Shown: positions 1 to 7,364, counted from the stretch's first letter. The stretch is DNA of 14,896 bases from Pseudomonadota bacterium (GCA_021805275.1 JAJZFQ010000286.1:1-14896), one strand, 5' to 3'. A program made the numbers and translations. The notes: generated from the letters alone by a model not told the origin.

Positions 1-45
<45 letters not shown>

Positions 46-145
46 TTTGAATCAATAAAATACGGCTCGATTGAACGTTCGATTCCTGCTACCGGTGCCT
101 CGCCGGTGACTCAAGAATCACTCAGCAGCGCTTAGCGACGCCAAT

Positions 146-442
146 TCACTCCGGTCCGTCCGGGCCGCGCGCGGCAGATCCTCCGCGCTCCGCATTCTCC
201 AACACACAGCACAGCGCATCGAGCTCCTCACGGAGTCCCTCGCGTCGCATCTTCCTGATGGAATGGCTGAGGTCACCGATCCACTGCGACAATCAGAATG
301 AACCGATCTCTACGTCATACCAACCCTGTCGAGGATTGCAGGCGCGCAGCTTTGCGGCTTCCGCTTCAAAAGGATAGGCGTAGCGCAGCAACAGCTCGAC
401 CTCGCGCTGGGTAAGCTGGACCCATCGTTCATCAGGCTTCAT
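146..442 (-). pseudogene. Small conserved-looking protein, interrupted by an in-frame TGA
   Basis: The ATG at 442 overlaps the TGA stop of the SWIM gene by one base (TGATG), and GGGAAAG just upstream can serve as ribosome binding site, so translation is probably coupled. The first part is 49 codons (MKPDERWVQLTQ...DVEIGSF) and ends at a TGA at 293-295. The same frame then continues for 48 more codons (LSQWIGDLSHSIRKM...) to a TGA at 146-148, with protein-like amphipathic composition (acidic/basic helices, EELDALCCVLENAE near the end). The simplest reading is one protein of about 98 residues, with the middle TGA replacing a sense codon such as TGG (Trp). The alternative is an intact 49-aa protein followed by unrelated sequence or a second small ORF with a TTG start. 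No function is recognised. Its place as third gene of the SNF2-SWIM operon suggests a role with those two. Confidence 0.55.
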
Positions 443-1296
443 CAGGTCTTTCCCGATGGCTTGCGTCCGGTTCGTGCGCGCTTGCGGGTCGCTGCCTTGG
501 CTTTCCGAGGGGGCGACGACTTTTCCCGCTTGCCCGACGGCCCATGCGGAATCTTCGCGGGTGACATCGCGGATGACCTCGGGTCGACACCGGGCAAATC
601 GATACCGAACACGTCGGCCAGCTTCGAGGAATCCAAGATTCGTCCGGCGCGCGGCGCCCTCTGTGGAAGCGCTTCTGCCTCGCCCGCCCGGGCGATCAGT
701 TCCTTCGCGTCGACCTTGCGCAATCCGAACAGCAACTGCGGCTCCGCATCGAGTCGAGAGCCTATACCGTACAGCGTCGCGGCGATGTGCTTGCACAGGG
801 CGGCGGAATCCGGGCAACTGCAGCTGAAGCGGATCTCTTTCGGCGAAGGGAAAAGGCCACTGCCCGGCCGCGTGATGCGCTCCATCACGGACGCCGACAA
901 TTGACCTTGGAGCAGTTCCACCAGCGTATCGATGGACCGGGCGCAGTCGCGGGCAATACCTTGCCAATGAGCGCTCGGCACGGCCGAGATCTCGACCTTG
1001 ATCCGGTAAAGGCTCGAGCCCATCACCTGAGCGCTCGCCTCACCCGCCCCGATCTTGAGATCAATCACGGAGCCGTTACGCAGATACGTCCTTCCGCGCG
1101 GCAGGCGATTGGCATAGTCGCTATAGCGCTCCAGATTCTCGCACCAGGCCTTGCCCCAGAACGATTTCGCGATCGCACCGCGGCTCGCGATGACTGGTGA
1201 CAGTGCCTGTCCCTTCTTGGCGAGCTTCGCCGCGGTCTTCGCCGCTTTCTCCCGACGCGCCGCCACGGGTACATACGGCTTCCAACGAAAGTACAT
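442..1296 (-). CDS. SWIM zinc-finger protein
   Basis: 284 aa. The SWIM motif CxC-x6-CxH is formed by Cys159, Cys161, Cys168 and His170. SWIM domains bind zinc and are thought to mediate DNA or protein contacts. The N-terminal part (about 40-110, with FWGKAWCENLERYSDYANRL) matches the conserved region of bacterial SWIM proteins encoded beside SNF2 helicases, such as the YwqB/YwqA arrangement in Bacillus. The C-terminal 40 residues are Lys/Arg/Pro-rich and probably a disordered, nucleic-acid-binding tail. The start lies 27 bases after the SNF2 stop on the same strand, and the stop overlaps the next small gene by one base, so this is an operon. It probably acts with the helicase on DNA or nucleoprotein, an inference from context. 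The precise role of bacterial SNF2/SWIM pairs is not settled. Confidence 0.9.
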   Translation of the reverse strand: MYFRWKPYVPVAARREKAAKTAAKLAKKGQALSPVIASRGAIAKSFWGKAWCENLERYSDYANRLPRGRTYLRNGSVIDLKIGAGEASAQVMGSSLYRIKVEISAVPSAHWQGIARDCARSIDTLVELLQGQLSASVMERITRPGSGLFPSPKEIRFSCSCPDSAALCKHIAATLYGIGSRLDAEPQLLFGLRKVDAKELIARAGEAEALPQRAPRAGRILDSSKLADVFGIDLPGVDPRSSAMSPAKIPHGPSGKREKSSPPRKAKAATRKRARTGRKPSGKT

Positions 1297-1323
1297 CAGC
1301 CTCGCCCCCGCGTTTTGAACACC

Positions 1324-4053
1324 TCAGGCCTGCGCGCGCGCCGAGTGGATATCGAGCGCCACCAGATTCAACAACTCGCGGTCCCCGAGCTCCGTCAAGT
1401 GGAGTTCCGTGCCGCCCTCGAGAACATCCCTGACGAGCGATTGCTTCGACTCGATCAGGCGGTCGATCTTGTCCTCGACGGTGCCGCGGCACACAAACTT
1501 ATGTACAAGCACGTTGCGTGATTGACCAATCCGGAATGCACGATCCGTCGCCTGGTTCTCCACCGCAGGGTTCCACCAGCGATCGAAATGGATCACATGC
1601 GAGGCTGACGTCAGATTGAGCCCGGCGCCTCCCGCCTTGAGCGAGAGCACAAAGAAGGGCGTCAGCTCATCATCCTGAAACCGGCGCACCAGTTCCTTTC
1701 GCTTGCCCACCGGTGTGCCGCCGTGCAATACCAAGCCTTCGCGACCGAAGACACTGCCGAGGAATGCGGCGATCGGCTGCGTCGCTTCACGAAATTGCGT
1801 GAACACGAGCACCTTCTCCTGCTTCGCAGCGATGACCTCCGCGAGTTCCCGCAACCGCGCAAACTTGCCACTATCCGCTTCGGCCCATGCGCCATTGCCC
1901 AGCCATTGCGACGGATGATTGCAGATCTGCTTGAATCGCATGAGAAACGCCAGTACGACGCCCTTGCGTTTCATGCCATCCGCCGTATCGAGTGCCTCCG
2001 CGAGCTCGTCGACCGCTTGGCTGTATAGAGCGGCTTGCTGAGAGCTCAGGTGGCAGAATGCCTTCAGCTCAGTCTTGTCGGGCAGATCGGCGATCACTGA
2101 CTTGTCGGTTTTCAGACGGCGAAGAATGTAGGGGCGCACGAGTTCACGCAGCGGCGCGTAGCTGTTGCCCTCGGCGAGGCGCCGCACGTACTTTGCGAAC
2201 GCCTGACCGGAACCCAGCAAGCCCGGATGGGTGAAATCGAAGATCGACCAGAGGTCCGAGAGACGGTTCTCGACCGGCGTTCCGGTAAGTGCCACGCGGG
2301 TCTGGGCATTGAGCCTTTTGACGGCGCGCGTCTGCTTGGCGCCCGGATTCTTGATGGCCTGTGCCTCATCGATGACCGCCACCTGCCAGCGCGTACTCGT
2401 CAGCCAGTCATATCGCAGCAGCGCGCCGTAACTCGTGATCACGAGGTCCACATCCGCCAGGCCCTCGGGTGCGATCGTCTTGAGGTCGGCCGCGGTCATG
2501 GACGAGGGATGCGCGATGATTATCTTAAGCGTGGGAGCGAAGCGCTCGACTTCCGCGGCCCAATTCGCGAGCAGCGACGCGGGTGCGACCAGAATGCTGC
2601 TCGATGCGGTCCCTGGCGAGCGGCCCCCACGGGTGGATTCCTGCTGCAACACCAGTAGTAACGAGAGGACCTGGATCGTCTTACCCATTCCCATATCGTC
2701 GGCGAGGCAAGCCCCCAGGCCCAGACGATGCAGCAGATACAGCCAGCGAACACCGGCCTGTTGGTAGGGCCTCAAGATCGCGTGCAGCGCCGAGCCGGGA
2801 TCGACGCGGGCTAGACCCTCGGGACTGCGCAGGCCTCGCAGCGTCTCTGCGAGCCACGGGCCCGCCGCAATCTCCGACCAGTCGGGATCCGGCGCCGCGT
2901 CAACCCCCACCTGGTCATCCACCGAGACACCGGCGAGCAGCCGCATTGCCGCTGCGAAGGGAAGACCGCCGGCCGAAGCCGCCGCCTCAACGGCGCGGAA
3001 CCTCTCGAGGAGCTTTGAGAGTTTCGCGCGGTCAACCTCGACCCATCGGCCCCGCAGGAACTGCAAGCCATCTGCCCCCTTGAGCAGCGCGCGAATCTCG
3101 GCGCCCGTGAGTGGCTCTTCGCCGAGCGTCAGTTCCACCTGAAAGTCGAGCAACGCATCCTTGCCGAGGACCGAGGGCGCCCGGCCGCCGACGCTCGCGC
3201 TGATTTTCGGTCGCGCGGGCCGGCCGGCTTGCCACGAACTCGGGGCGCGCACGACGATCCCCGTCGCCTCGAGCTTCGGCATGTCGGTCAGGAACTGAAA
3301 GGCTTCCGCGGGCGTCCAGCGAAGAGGGTGATAAATTTCTCCGGACTCGACCATCGCACGCAACCACGGACATTGCGCCGAGCCCTCCTGTACGGGCTTC
3401 AGGAGCGCGAGGAGCCGCGACCTATTGCGCGCCCCCGCGTACTCTCGCAGGGCCTCACCGAGCGGCAGATGCTGCGCGCGACCCTGTGCCGACAATTGCG
3501 TCGTGTAGGTCGCGATGAACGCGAACGGCGCCTCTTCGTCGGAACGGTTCTCTGCAAGGTTGAAGTGGACCCGGCCGACGAGGTGCCAGGCGGGGTTGCC
3601 GGACCGCAGAAATTCCTGAAGCGTTTTTTTCCCCTGCGCGCGCTCCTTACGGAATGCCACATCGATCTTTGACCAAAGATCGGTGAGAACCTCGGCGCTC
3701 AAGTACTCGCCACCCGGCATCGGCGGTGCCGAGCTCACGAGCAGCGCCAATGATTCGGCCGGCGGCGGCGGGACCTCGCCCGCGTCTGCCTCGCCATCCT
3801 CGGGGAGTCCGCGCGCCGACGTGCACAGCACCGTGACGTAGCGCGCAGCGAAATCGCGCCAATAGGCAAAGTCCGAAGGCAGGGACTTACCAACCTCGCG
3901 CAGCCCGAGTTCGAGCAACCCGTGCCCAACGCCGCGCGCGAACGCAGGCTCGAGGCGAACCGAAAGCTCAGCAGGCAACGCCACCGCGTCCGCGGTCGGC
4001 GCGAGTACCAGGTGACCCTGTGGCGTGAGGAGCGGGCGTCGGCTGGATGTCAT
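1324..4053 (-). CDS. SNF2-family DEAD/DEAH-box helicase (ATP-dependent DNA translocase)
   Basis: 909 aa, a full-length bacterial SNF2 protein. The N-terminal 420 residues correspond to the SNF2-associated region of this subfamily. The ATPase core follows: Walker A DDMGMGKT at 452-459, motif II DEAQ at 562-565, motif III LTGTP at 589-593, the second RecA lobe with FTQF at 751-754, motif V LSLKAGGAGLNL at 803-814, and motif VI DRAFRIGQ at 837-844. These motifs look intact, so the ATPase should be active. SNF2 enzymes translocate on double-stranded DNA and remodel protein-DNA complexes rather than unwind strands. The ATG at 4053 has a weak GGA-type site about 8 bases upstream and no better in-frame alternative. 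It is the first gene of the SNF2-SWIM-small protein operon; VapC ends 81 bases upstream on the same strand, so a shared transcript is possible. Resembles Bacillus YwqA in domain layout. Confidence 0.95.
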   Translation of the reverse strand: MTSSRRPLLTPQGHLVLAPTADAVALPAELSVRLEPAFARGVGHGLLELGLREVGKSLPSDFAYWRDFAARYVTVLCTSARGLPEDGEADAGEVPPPPAESLALLVSSAPPMPGGEYLSAEVLTDLWSKIDVAFRKERAQGKKTLQEFLRSGNPAWHLVGRVHFNLAENRSDEEAPFAFIATYTTQLSAQGRAQHLPLGEALREYAGARNRSRLLALLKPVQEGSAQCPWLRAMVESGEIYHPLRWTPAEAFQFLTDMPKLEATGIVVRAPSSWQAGRPARPKISASVGGRAPSVLGKDALLDFQVELTLGEEPLTGAEIRALLKGADGLQFLRGRWVEVDRAKLSKLLERFRAVEAAASAGGLPFAAAMRLLAGVSVDDQVGVDAAPDPDWSEIAAGPWLAETLRGLRSPEGLARVDPGSALHAILRPYQQAGVRWLYLLHRLGLGACLADDMGMGKTIQVLSLLLVLQQESTRGGRSPGTASSSILVAPASLLANWAAEVERFAPTLKIIIAHPSSMTAADLKTIAPEGLADVDLVITSYGALLRYDWLTSTRWQVAVIDEAQAIKNPGAKQTRAVKRLNAQTRVALTGTPVENRLSDLWSIFDFTHPGLLGSGQAFAKYVRRLAEGNSYAPLRELVRPYILRRLKTDKSVIADLPDKTELKAFCHLSSQQAALYSQAVDELAEALDTADGMKRKGVVLAFLMRFKQICNHPSQWLGNGAWAEADSGKFARLRELAEVIAAKQEKVLVFTQFREATQPIAAFLGSVFGREGLVLHGGTPVGKRKELVRRFQDDELTPFFVLSLKAGGAGLNLTSASHVIHFDRWWNPAVENQATDRAFRIGQSRNVLVHKFVCRGTVEDKIDRLIESKQSLVRDVLEGGTELHLTELGDRELLNLVALDIHSARAQA

Positions 4054-4061
4054 CTTGTCAT

Positions 4062-4088
4062 CCGGCGGGCATCACCGATGCCATCCGG
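4062..4088. repeat. Inverted repeat between vapC and the SNF2 gene
   Basis: A perfect 6-bp stem GGCATC/GATGCC with loop ACC (4068-4082) is flanked by CCGG on both sides (4062-4065 and 4085-4088), giving a nested hairpin. It lies after the vapC stop and 9 bases before the SNF2 start codon on the minus strand. There is no U-tract, so it is not a standard intrinsic terminator. It could be an RNA hairpin in the SNF2 leader or a protein-binding site. Confidence 0.35.
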
Positions 4089-4134
4089 TAGTGCGTCAGG
4101 TTGGCGCGCGATCCGGGGAAGGATTCGGCCGGCG

Positions 4135-4539
4135 CTACGCTGCCCAGTTTTCAATGCTGAGATCCGGCACGCGACCAGACTCTCCAGTGTTGTTGGTCAC
4201 AAGGGTCAGCTCGAGAGCGCGGGCATGAGCCGCCATGAAAAGATCATCCGCGCCGATCATCGTGCCGCTCGCCTTGAGGGCAGCGCGAATTTGCGCGTAG
4301 TGCAAGGCCGCTTCGTCCGGAAAATCCAGGACCTCGACGTGGCGCAGATACTCTGTGAGTGCGGCCGCGTCCTGTTGCCGCCGCGGAGACACCTCGACTC
4401 CGTACAGGAGTTCTGACTTCGTAACGACGGAGATGCAGACATCCCCGATCGGGACCGTCTGCAGTCGCCTCAGCACCGCAGCGTTTGAACGTTTCAGGAT
4501 GCAGGAGGATATATCGGTGTCCAGCATGTACCCCGGCAT
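4135..4539 (-). CDS. vapC: VapC toxin, PIN-domain ribonuclease
   Basis: 134 aa, normal length for VapC. The PIN-domain acidic residues are visible: Asp7 in LDTDIS, Glu43 in SELLYG, Asp98 in IGADDLF, and Asn116 in TLVTNN. These coordinate Mg2+ for RNA cleavage, so the toxin looks intact. The sequence resembles the VapC group that cleaves initiator tRNA(fMet), the best-characterised target of enteric VapC, but the actual target cannot be read from sequence. Its ATG overlaps the vapB stop codon by one base (TGATG), giving coupled translation with the antitoxin made first, the usual vapBC order. In complex with VapB it should stay inactive and co-repress the operon. Confidence 0.93.
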   Translation of the reverse strand: MPGYMLDTDISSCILKRSNAAVLRRLQTVPIGDVCISVVTKSELLYGVEVSPRRQQDAAALTEYLRHVEVLDFPDEAALHYAQIRAALKASGTMIGADDLFMAAHARALELTLVTNNTGESGRVPDLSIENWAA

Positions 4540-4766
4540 CAGGCTTCGCGCTCCTGGATCGGCAGATCCTCGAGCTCTTCCATGAATTCCCTGGATGCCA
4601 CAGGCCCCGAAGCCAGATAGGCTGTCCAGTCCGGCGGACGGGGTGACAGAATCACCTCAGCACCATGCCGACGGATAAACACCTCGGTCGTGTTGAATTG
4701 AAACTCCTTCGGCAAGCGAACCGCCTGACTCCGGTTGTTCATGAAAAGCTTTGCTTTGCGCTGCAT
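4539..4766 (-). CDS. vapB: VapB antitoxin, AbrB/MazE-type DNA-binding protein
   Basis: 75 aa from the ATG at 4766, chosen because GGAGAAAG lies 3-10 bases upstream and because the family starts at this point (MQRKAKLFMNNRSQAVRLPK). The frame stays open upstream to 5084, but that extension overlaps the operator and is non-homologous. Residues 5-45 form the AbrB/SpoVT swapped-hairpin DNA-binding domain (KLFMNNRSQAVRLPKEF, then EVFIRR and EVILSPRP). The acidic C-terminus (FMEELEDLP) is the part that wraps VapC in related complexes. It should neutralise VapC and, with it, repress the promoter through the palindrome just upstream. Confidence 0.93.
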   Translation of the reverse strand: MQRKAKLFMNNRSQAVRLPKEFQFNTTEVFIRRHGAEVILSPRPPDWTAYLASGPVASREFMEELEDLPIQEREA

Positions 4767-4785
4767 GGCCTTTCTCCATAATCCT

Positions 4786-4807
4786 GGCATATACAAAAGT
4801 GTATGCC
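4786..4807. promoter_or_regulatory. Probable VapB/VapBC operator palindrome
   Basis: A 22-bp imperfect palindrome with outer arms GGCATATAC (4786-4794) and GTGTATGCC (4799-4807), matching at 8 of 9 arm positions, around an AAAA centre. It ends 20 bases upstream of the vapB start on the minus strand, in an AT-rich patch unlike the surroundings. VapB proteins of the AbrB type bind palindromes at this place to autoregulate vapBC. The promoter itself was not resolved with confidence. Confidence 0.75.
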
Positions 4808-4875
4808 ATCGGAGGTGCGTCTTCCAAGTCATGGGCAGAAAGGCAAAATCGCCGCTCCGAGTAGGGAGACGCAGG

Positions 4876-5310
4876 TCATGCGCCGCCCGCCCCGGCGGCC
4901 CCCGGCGCCTGCGGCGTCGGCGGGCTCGGCGCCGGTTCCGCGGTGCGCACCACGCGCTCGACCGCCATGGCGAGACGATCCGGTGACATGTGGGCGTAGC
5001 GCAGAGCCATCGTGATATCCGCATGACCCAGCAGCTCGCGCACGGTGTTGAGATCGACACCCGACTGAACCGGCCGGCTTGCAAAATGATGCCGCAGATG
5101 GTGGAACCGGAAGTTTTCGATGCCCGCGATCTCGGTCAATGATCTCCACGCCTTGGCGATCCGCTGCAGTCCTGCACCGTCGGAGCCCGGGAACACCCGG
5201 GTGCCCGAGGCGCGACGATTCCGCAACTGGCGCCATGCCTGCAGGATCGCGACCGCCTCGACATTTCAAGGGATGCGTCTCGTCTGGCCGTTCTTGGCGA
5301 TAACGCCGCT
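4876..5310 (-). pseudogene. Tyrosine recombinase (phage-type integrase), C-terminal remnant
   Basis: The intact part encodes the C-terminal catalytic half of a tyrosine recombinase: HHLRHHF (the H-x-x-R box), ELLGHADI (second His) and MALRYAHMSPD (the nucleophile Tyr within RYAH). Upstream, the frame carries IAKNGQTRRIP, the beta strand that normally continues as P-L-N in this family. Here a TGA at about 5262-5264 sits where Leu is expected, and the same frame resumes with NVEAVAILQAWRQL. Further upstream no first catalytic Arg, no core-binding domain and no arm-binding domain is recognisable in any frame, so the 5' two-thirds are lost. An Ala/Pro/Gly-rich tail precedes the stop. Internal ATGs could not give an active enzyme. 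It lies between two toxin-antitoxin modules and reads toward tRNA-Pro; it is likely the relic of the element that brought them in. Confidence 0.85.
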
Positions 5311-5639
5311 GTCGGATGACTTCCCCAAATTTCTCTGCTTTTTGCGCTCACTGGTCCATGACGGACGCGATTCCGGGATGCTGGCGGACACTTCGGGCGG
5401 GCGGCCGGATCGCTGCACCGCCATGGCACGGTACGCGCACACGACAGTGCCCTTGCCCAACAGACACTGCAGGAGCCGGGTGAATCGCCTCGCCCCGACT
5501 CCTCCTCTGCCAGCCATCGTATTGCGCTGAGCTCTGCTCGCGGGCGGGCGATTCGACGGCTCGATACCCTACACGTTTCCAACGCCCGTGAAACGCCCGT
5601 TCCCGGCCGGCTGTCACTCACTGAGAGCAGTGCGAGAGC
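5311..5639. other. Non-coding stretch upstream of the integrase remnant
   Basis: No frame here has a recognisable domain, good start or ribosome binding site. It probably contains degraded sequence from the lost 5' part of the recombinase. A perfect 6-bp inverted repeat CGTTTC (5574-5579) / GAAACG (5590-5595) lies 45 bases past the stop of the nucleotidyltransferase-like gene. It could mark transcript end processing, but there is no U-tract, so I do not call it a terminator. Confidence 0.4.
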
Positions 5640-6422
5640 CTATTTGCCGCCACCGCAGACCCCGGCGGCAAGCTTTCGCATCGATGCTCGCCTCCGGGTC
5701 ACTTCCGCGACGATCTGCGGCCAGCGTACGGTGTGAAGGGCTGTTGTCGTACGGAACTGCTCGAGAGGGACAGCCTCCAACGGATCGATACCGTAGAGCA
5801 GAAAGACGCGGACCGCCGCAATGTCGATCGCCATCTCCGCGATACGTTCCAAAAGCTTAAGCCCCACCCGCTCACCGCGCGTCTCCACTTCCCTCGCAAT
5901 GAACGCACGCGCCACACCCAAGGCGAGCCGAGCCTGGGCGATCCCGGCCGCGTTGCGCTTCTCGGGCAGCAGATGCAGGTTCTGGATGCGGCTATCGAGA
6001 ACGTCGAGGGGATGGATGACTCGCAGGCGGCCAATGTCCGGAATGTCCACCTCGATCGCTCGGCGTACAAGGTCCTTGGTCGTCAGCCCGGCGACACCGG
6101 AGAGGAAATCCACCTGCTTCACCCCGCCGCTCTCGGTGCGGTGAGTCACCTTGCCGGTCTGCGGGGTGGAATCGTCCAGAGCGGGTATCCACGTCTGCCA
6201 CCCAAGACGTTTTCCAAGAGTACTCGCAAGCGCTGCGTCGCCGATGAAGTCCGCATCGGCTGTCACGCCCGAGACCAGACTCTCGGGACGCTCGACCTGC
6301 AAATAATCGGCCCAAAAGGCCAGCGCTTGGCCGCCCACTAGAAGTCCCGCCGGGGAGCAGATGCTGAGTATCTTGCGGACGTCCTCGACATCAAGCGGAG
6401 CCTCGGCGTGGCTACTGCTCAT
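5640..6422 (-). CDS. Nucleotidyltransferase-fold protein, putative AbiEii/MNT-like toxin
   Basis: 260 aa from the ATG at 6422; a GTG at 6429-6431 in the same frame is an alternative start. The N-terminal part has the layout of the nucleotidyltransferase fold: LLVGGQA (Gly-Gly at 30-31), a D-x-D in TADADFIG (Asp56, Asp58), and a third Asp in KQVDFLSG (Asp105). The C-terminal half is helical (ARLALGVARAFI, LLERIAEMAIDIAAV) and unrecognised. Proteins of this fold serve as toxins that nucleotidylate tRNA or proteins (AbiEii, MNT), but also as harmless enzymes. It overlaps the 3' end of the Phd/YefM-type gene by 11 bases (20 if GTG is used), a coupling typical of toxin-antitoxin pairs. The toxin role is inferred from fold and neighbour; no family name was confirmed. 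Confidence 0.75.
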   Translation of the reverse strand: MSSSHAEAPLDVEDVRKILSICSPAGLLVGGQALAFWADYLQVERPESLVSGVTADADFIGDAALASTLGKRLGWQTWIPALDDSTPQTGKVTHRTESGGVKQVDFLSGVAGLTTKDLVRRAIEVDIPDIGRLRVIHPLDVLDSRIQNLHLLPEKRNAAGIAQARLALGVARAFIAREVETRGERVGLKLLERIAEMAIDIAAVRVFLLYGIDPLEAVPLEQFRTTTALHTVRWPQIVAEVTRRRASMRKLAAGVCGGGK

Positions 6423-6672
6423 CGAAATCACTCGAGACGTTCATCATTCGCGCGGCGCGTGCGCTTTGCGGAGGGATCATGTGCGTCGCCCCCCACGATT
6501 CCCCCTGAGCCTGCACCCACCCGGCCCTGCGAACCGCCTCCAGCGCGCGTGGCGAGAGGACTACGGCAACGGGTCGACCGTGCTTCTCGATTTCAACGCA
6601 GCCCAGCGTCGCGACGTCGTCAAGGAGCCCACCGAAGTTGTTTTTCGCGTCAGTCGCCGAGATGCGCTTCAT
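6412..6672 (-). CDS. Phd/YefM-family antitoxin
   Basis: 86 aa, normal for the family. The N-terminal 40 residues match the Phd/YefM DNA-binding fold: ISATDAKNNFGGLLDDV, then VEIEKHGRPVAVVLSP. The C-terminal half (from about 50) is free of known motifs and ends in an acidic SDFDEQ; this part usually binds the toxin. The ATG at 6672 has no Shine-Dalgarno sequence. It follows a TAAAAT-rich element so closely that a leaderless transcript is likely. Downstream it overlaps the nucleotidyltransferase-like gene, so that gene, not a Doc or YoeB type protein, is the candidate partner. Confidence 0.88.
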   Translation of the reverse strand: MKRISATDAKNNFGGLLDDVATLGCVEIEKHGRPVAVVLSPRALEAVRRAGWVQAQGESWGATHMIPPQSARAARMMNVSSDFDEQ

Positions 6673-6695
6673 ATTTTAGCTATTTTAGCTAAATT
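6673..6695 (-). promoter_or_regulatory. Probable Phd operator and promoter -10 region
   Basis: On the plus strand ATTTTAGCT occurs twice in tandem (6673-6681 and 6682-6690), and the second copy extends into the perfect palindrome TTTAGCTAAA (6684-6693). Read on the minus strand this gives TAAAAT-AGC-TAAAAT directly before the ATG. The distal TAAAAT is spaced about 9 bases from the ATG, the distance expected of a -10 box for a leaderless mRNA, with a weak TTGCGG 16 bases further upstream. The AT-rich block stands out from the GC-rich flanks. Phd-type antitoxins bind palindromes over their own promoter. Confidence 0.6.
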
Positions 6696-6699
6696 ATTG

Positions 6700-7360
6700 G
6701 GCACCGCAAGTCCGCAACCGCGCAACCGCCGCCGTTCGGATCGACCTCAACGCCGTCACAGGATCCAGACTCGAACCGGCCTAGGCCCAAAGCGTGGACC
6801 TGAACTCAGCATTTCTTGGCGGCACGCGTAGGATGTCGGTCCCGCGGGACCTTACCTGCGGGATGTGGGGCGGCGCGCCGGGCTCATCGAGCGGGCGTCC
6901 GATCCGCACGACCGTCGGGGCACTCGTGCCGTACTCACTCGAAGCGGGCGGTCCGTAATGCGGGAGGCCATGAAGGCTCACAGGAAGCTCACGGCGCAAC
7001 CGTCGCCGCGAAAAGCGCTGCACCATCGCAGGACGCACGGGCAATCATCCCTGGAGTTACCCACCCGGGATCACCTCGCGAGGCAACCCCGGGACAGTGT
7101 GTCCCGCATCGATCGGCGAGTGCGATGGCCGGCGCCCTTAAGCTGCGCGCCAGGCACCGTGCCGCGCTGCGGCGATCACCAAGCGGGAGGCGCAACAGCG
7201 CGGTGCCGCCCGGTAGACAGGTGCCGCACGACCGTTTTCTTGCCATCCGGGAGCCAACGCGCATCCAAGCCCTCCCGGGAGGATTTCGCCCGGATAAAGG
7301 CTCGGAACGACAACTCGGACTCGGCGGCACGCGCCACACCGAAACACTCGGCCTCACAAG
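6700..7360. other. Long stretch without a supportable gene
   Basis: Several open frames exist on both strands, as expected in GC-rich DNA, but none has a domain, a good ribosome binding site or protein-like composition over its length. One minus-strand stretch around 7180-7340 (containing ARWLPDGKKTVVRHLSTG) looks somewhat protein-like and could be a degraded gene. Structure is concentrated at 7064-7105: CCCGGG at 7064-7069 and 7088-7093 enclosing the palindrome CCTCGCGAGG, then a GGGACA/TGTCCC hairpin with a GTG loop at 7091-7105. Their role is unknown. Confidence 0.4.
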
Positions 7361-7364
7361 ATGT

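Noticed and set aside
293..967. 224-codon open frame on the minus strand overlapping the SWIM gene
   Set aside because: Only its last 49 codons lie outside the SWIM gene and look like protein; the rest is an Arg/Gly-rich shadow of the SWIM frame. The small ORF starting at 442 is used instead.
46..6700. A second copy of the tRNA-Pro 3' end marking the other end of an island
   Set aside because: I scanned for repeats of the T-arm and acceptor sequence by eye and found only short matches such as a CGCCCCGACT near 5490, too short to call an att site.
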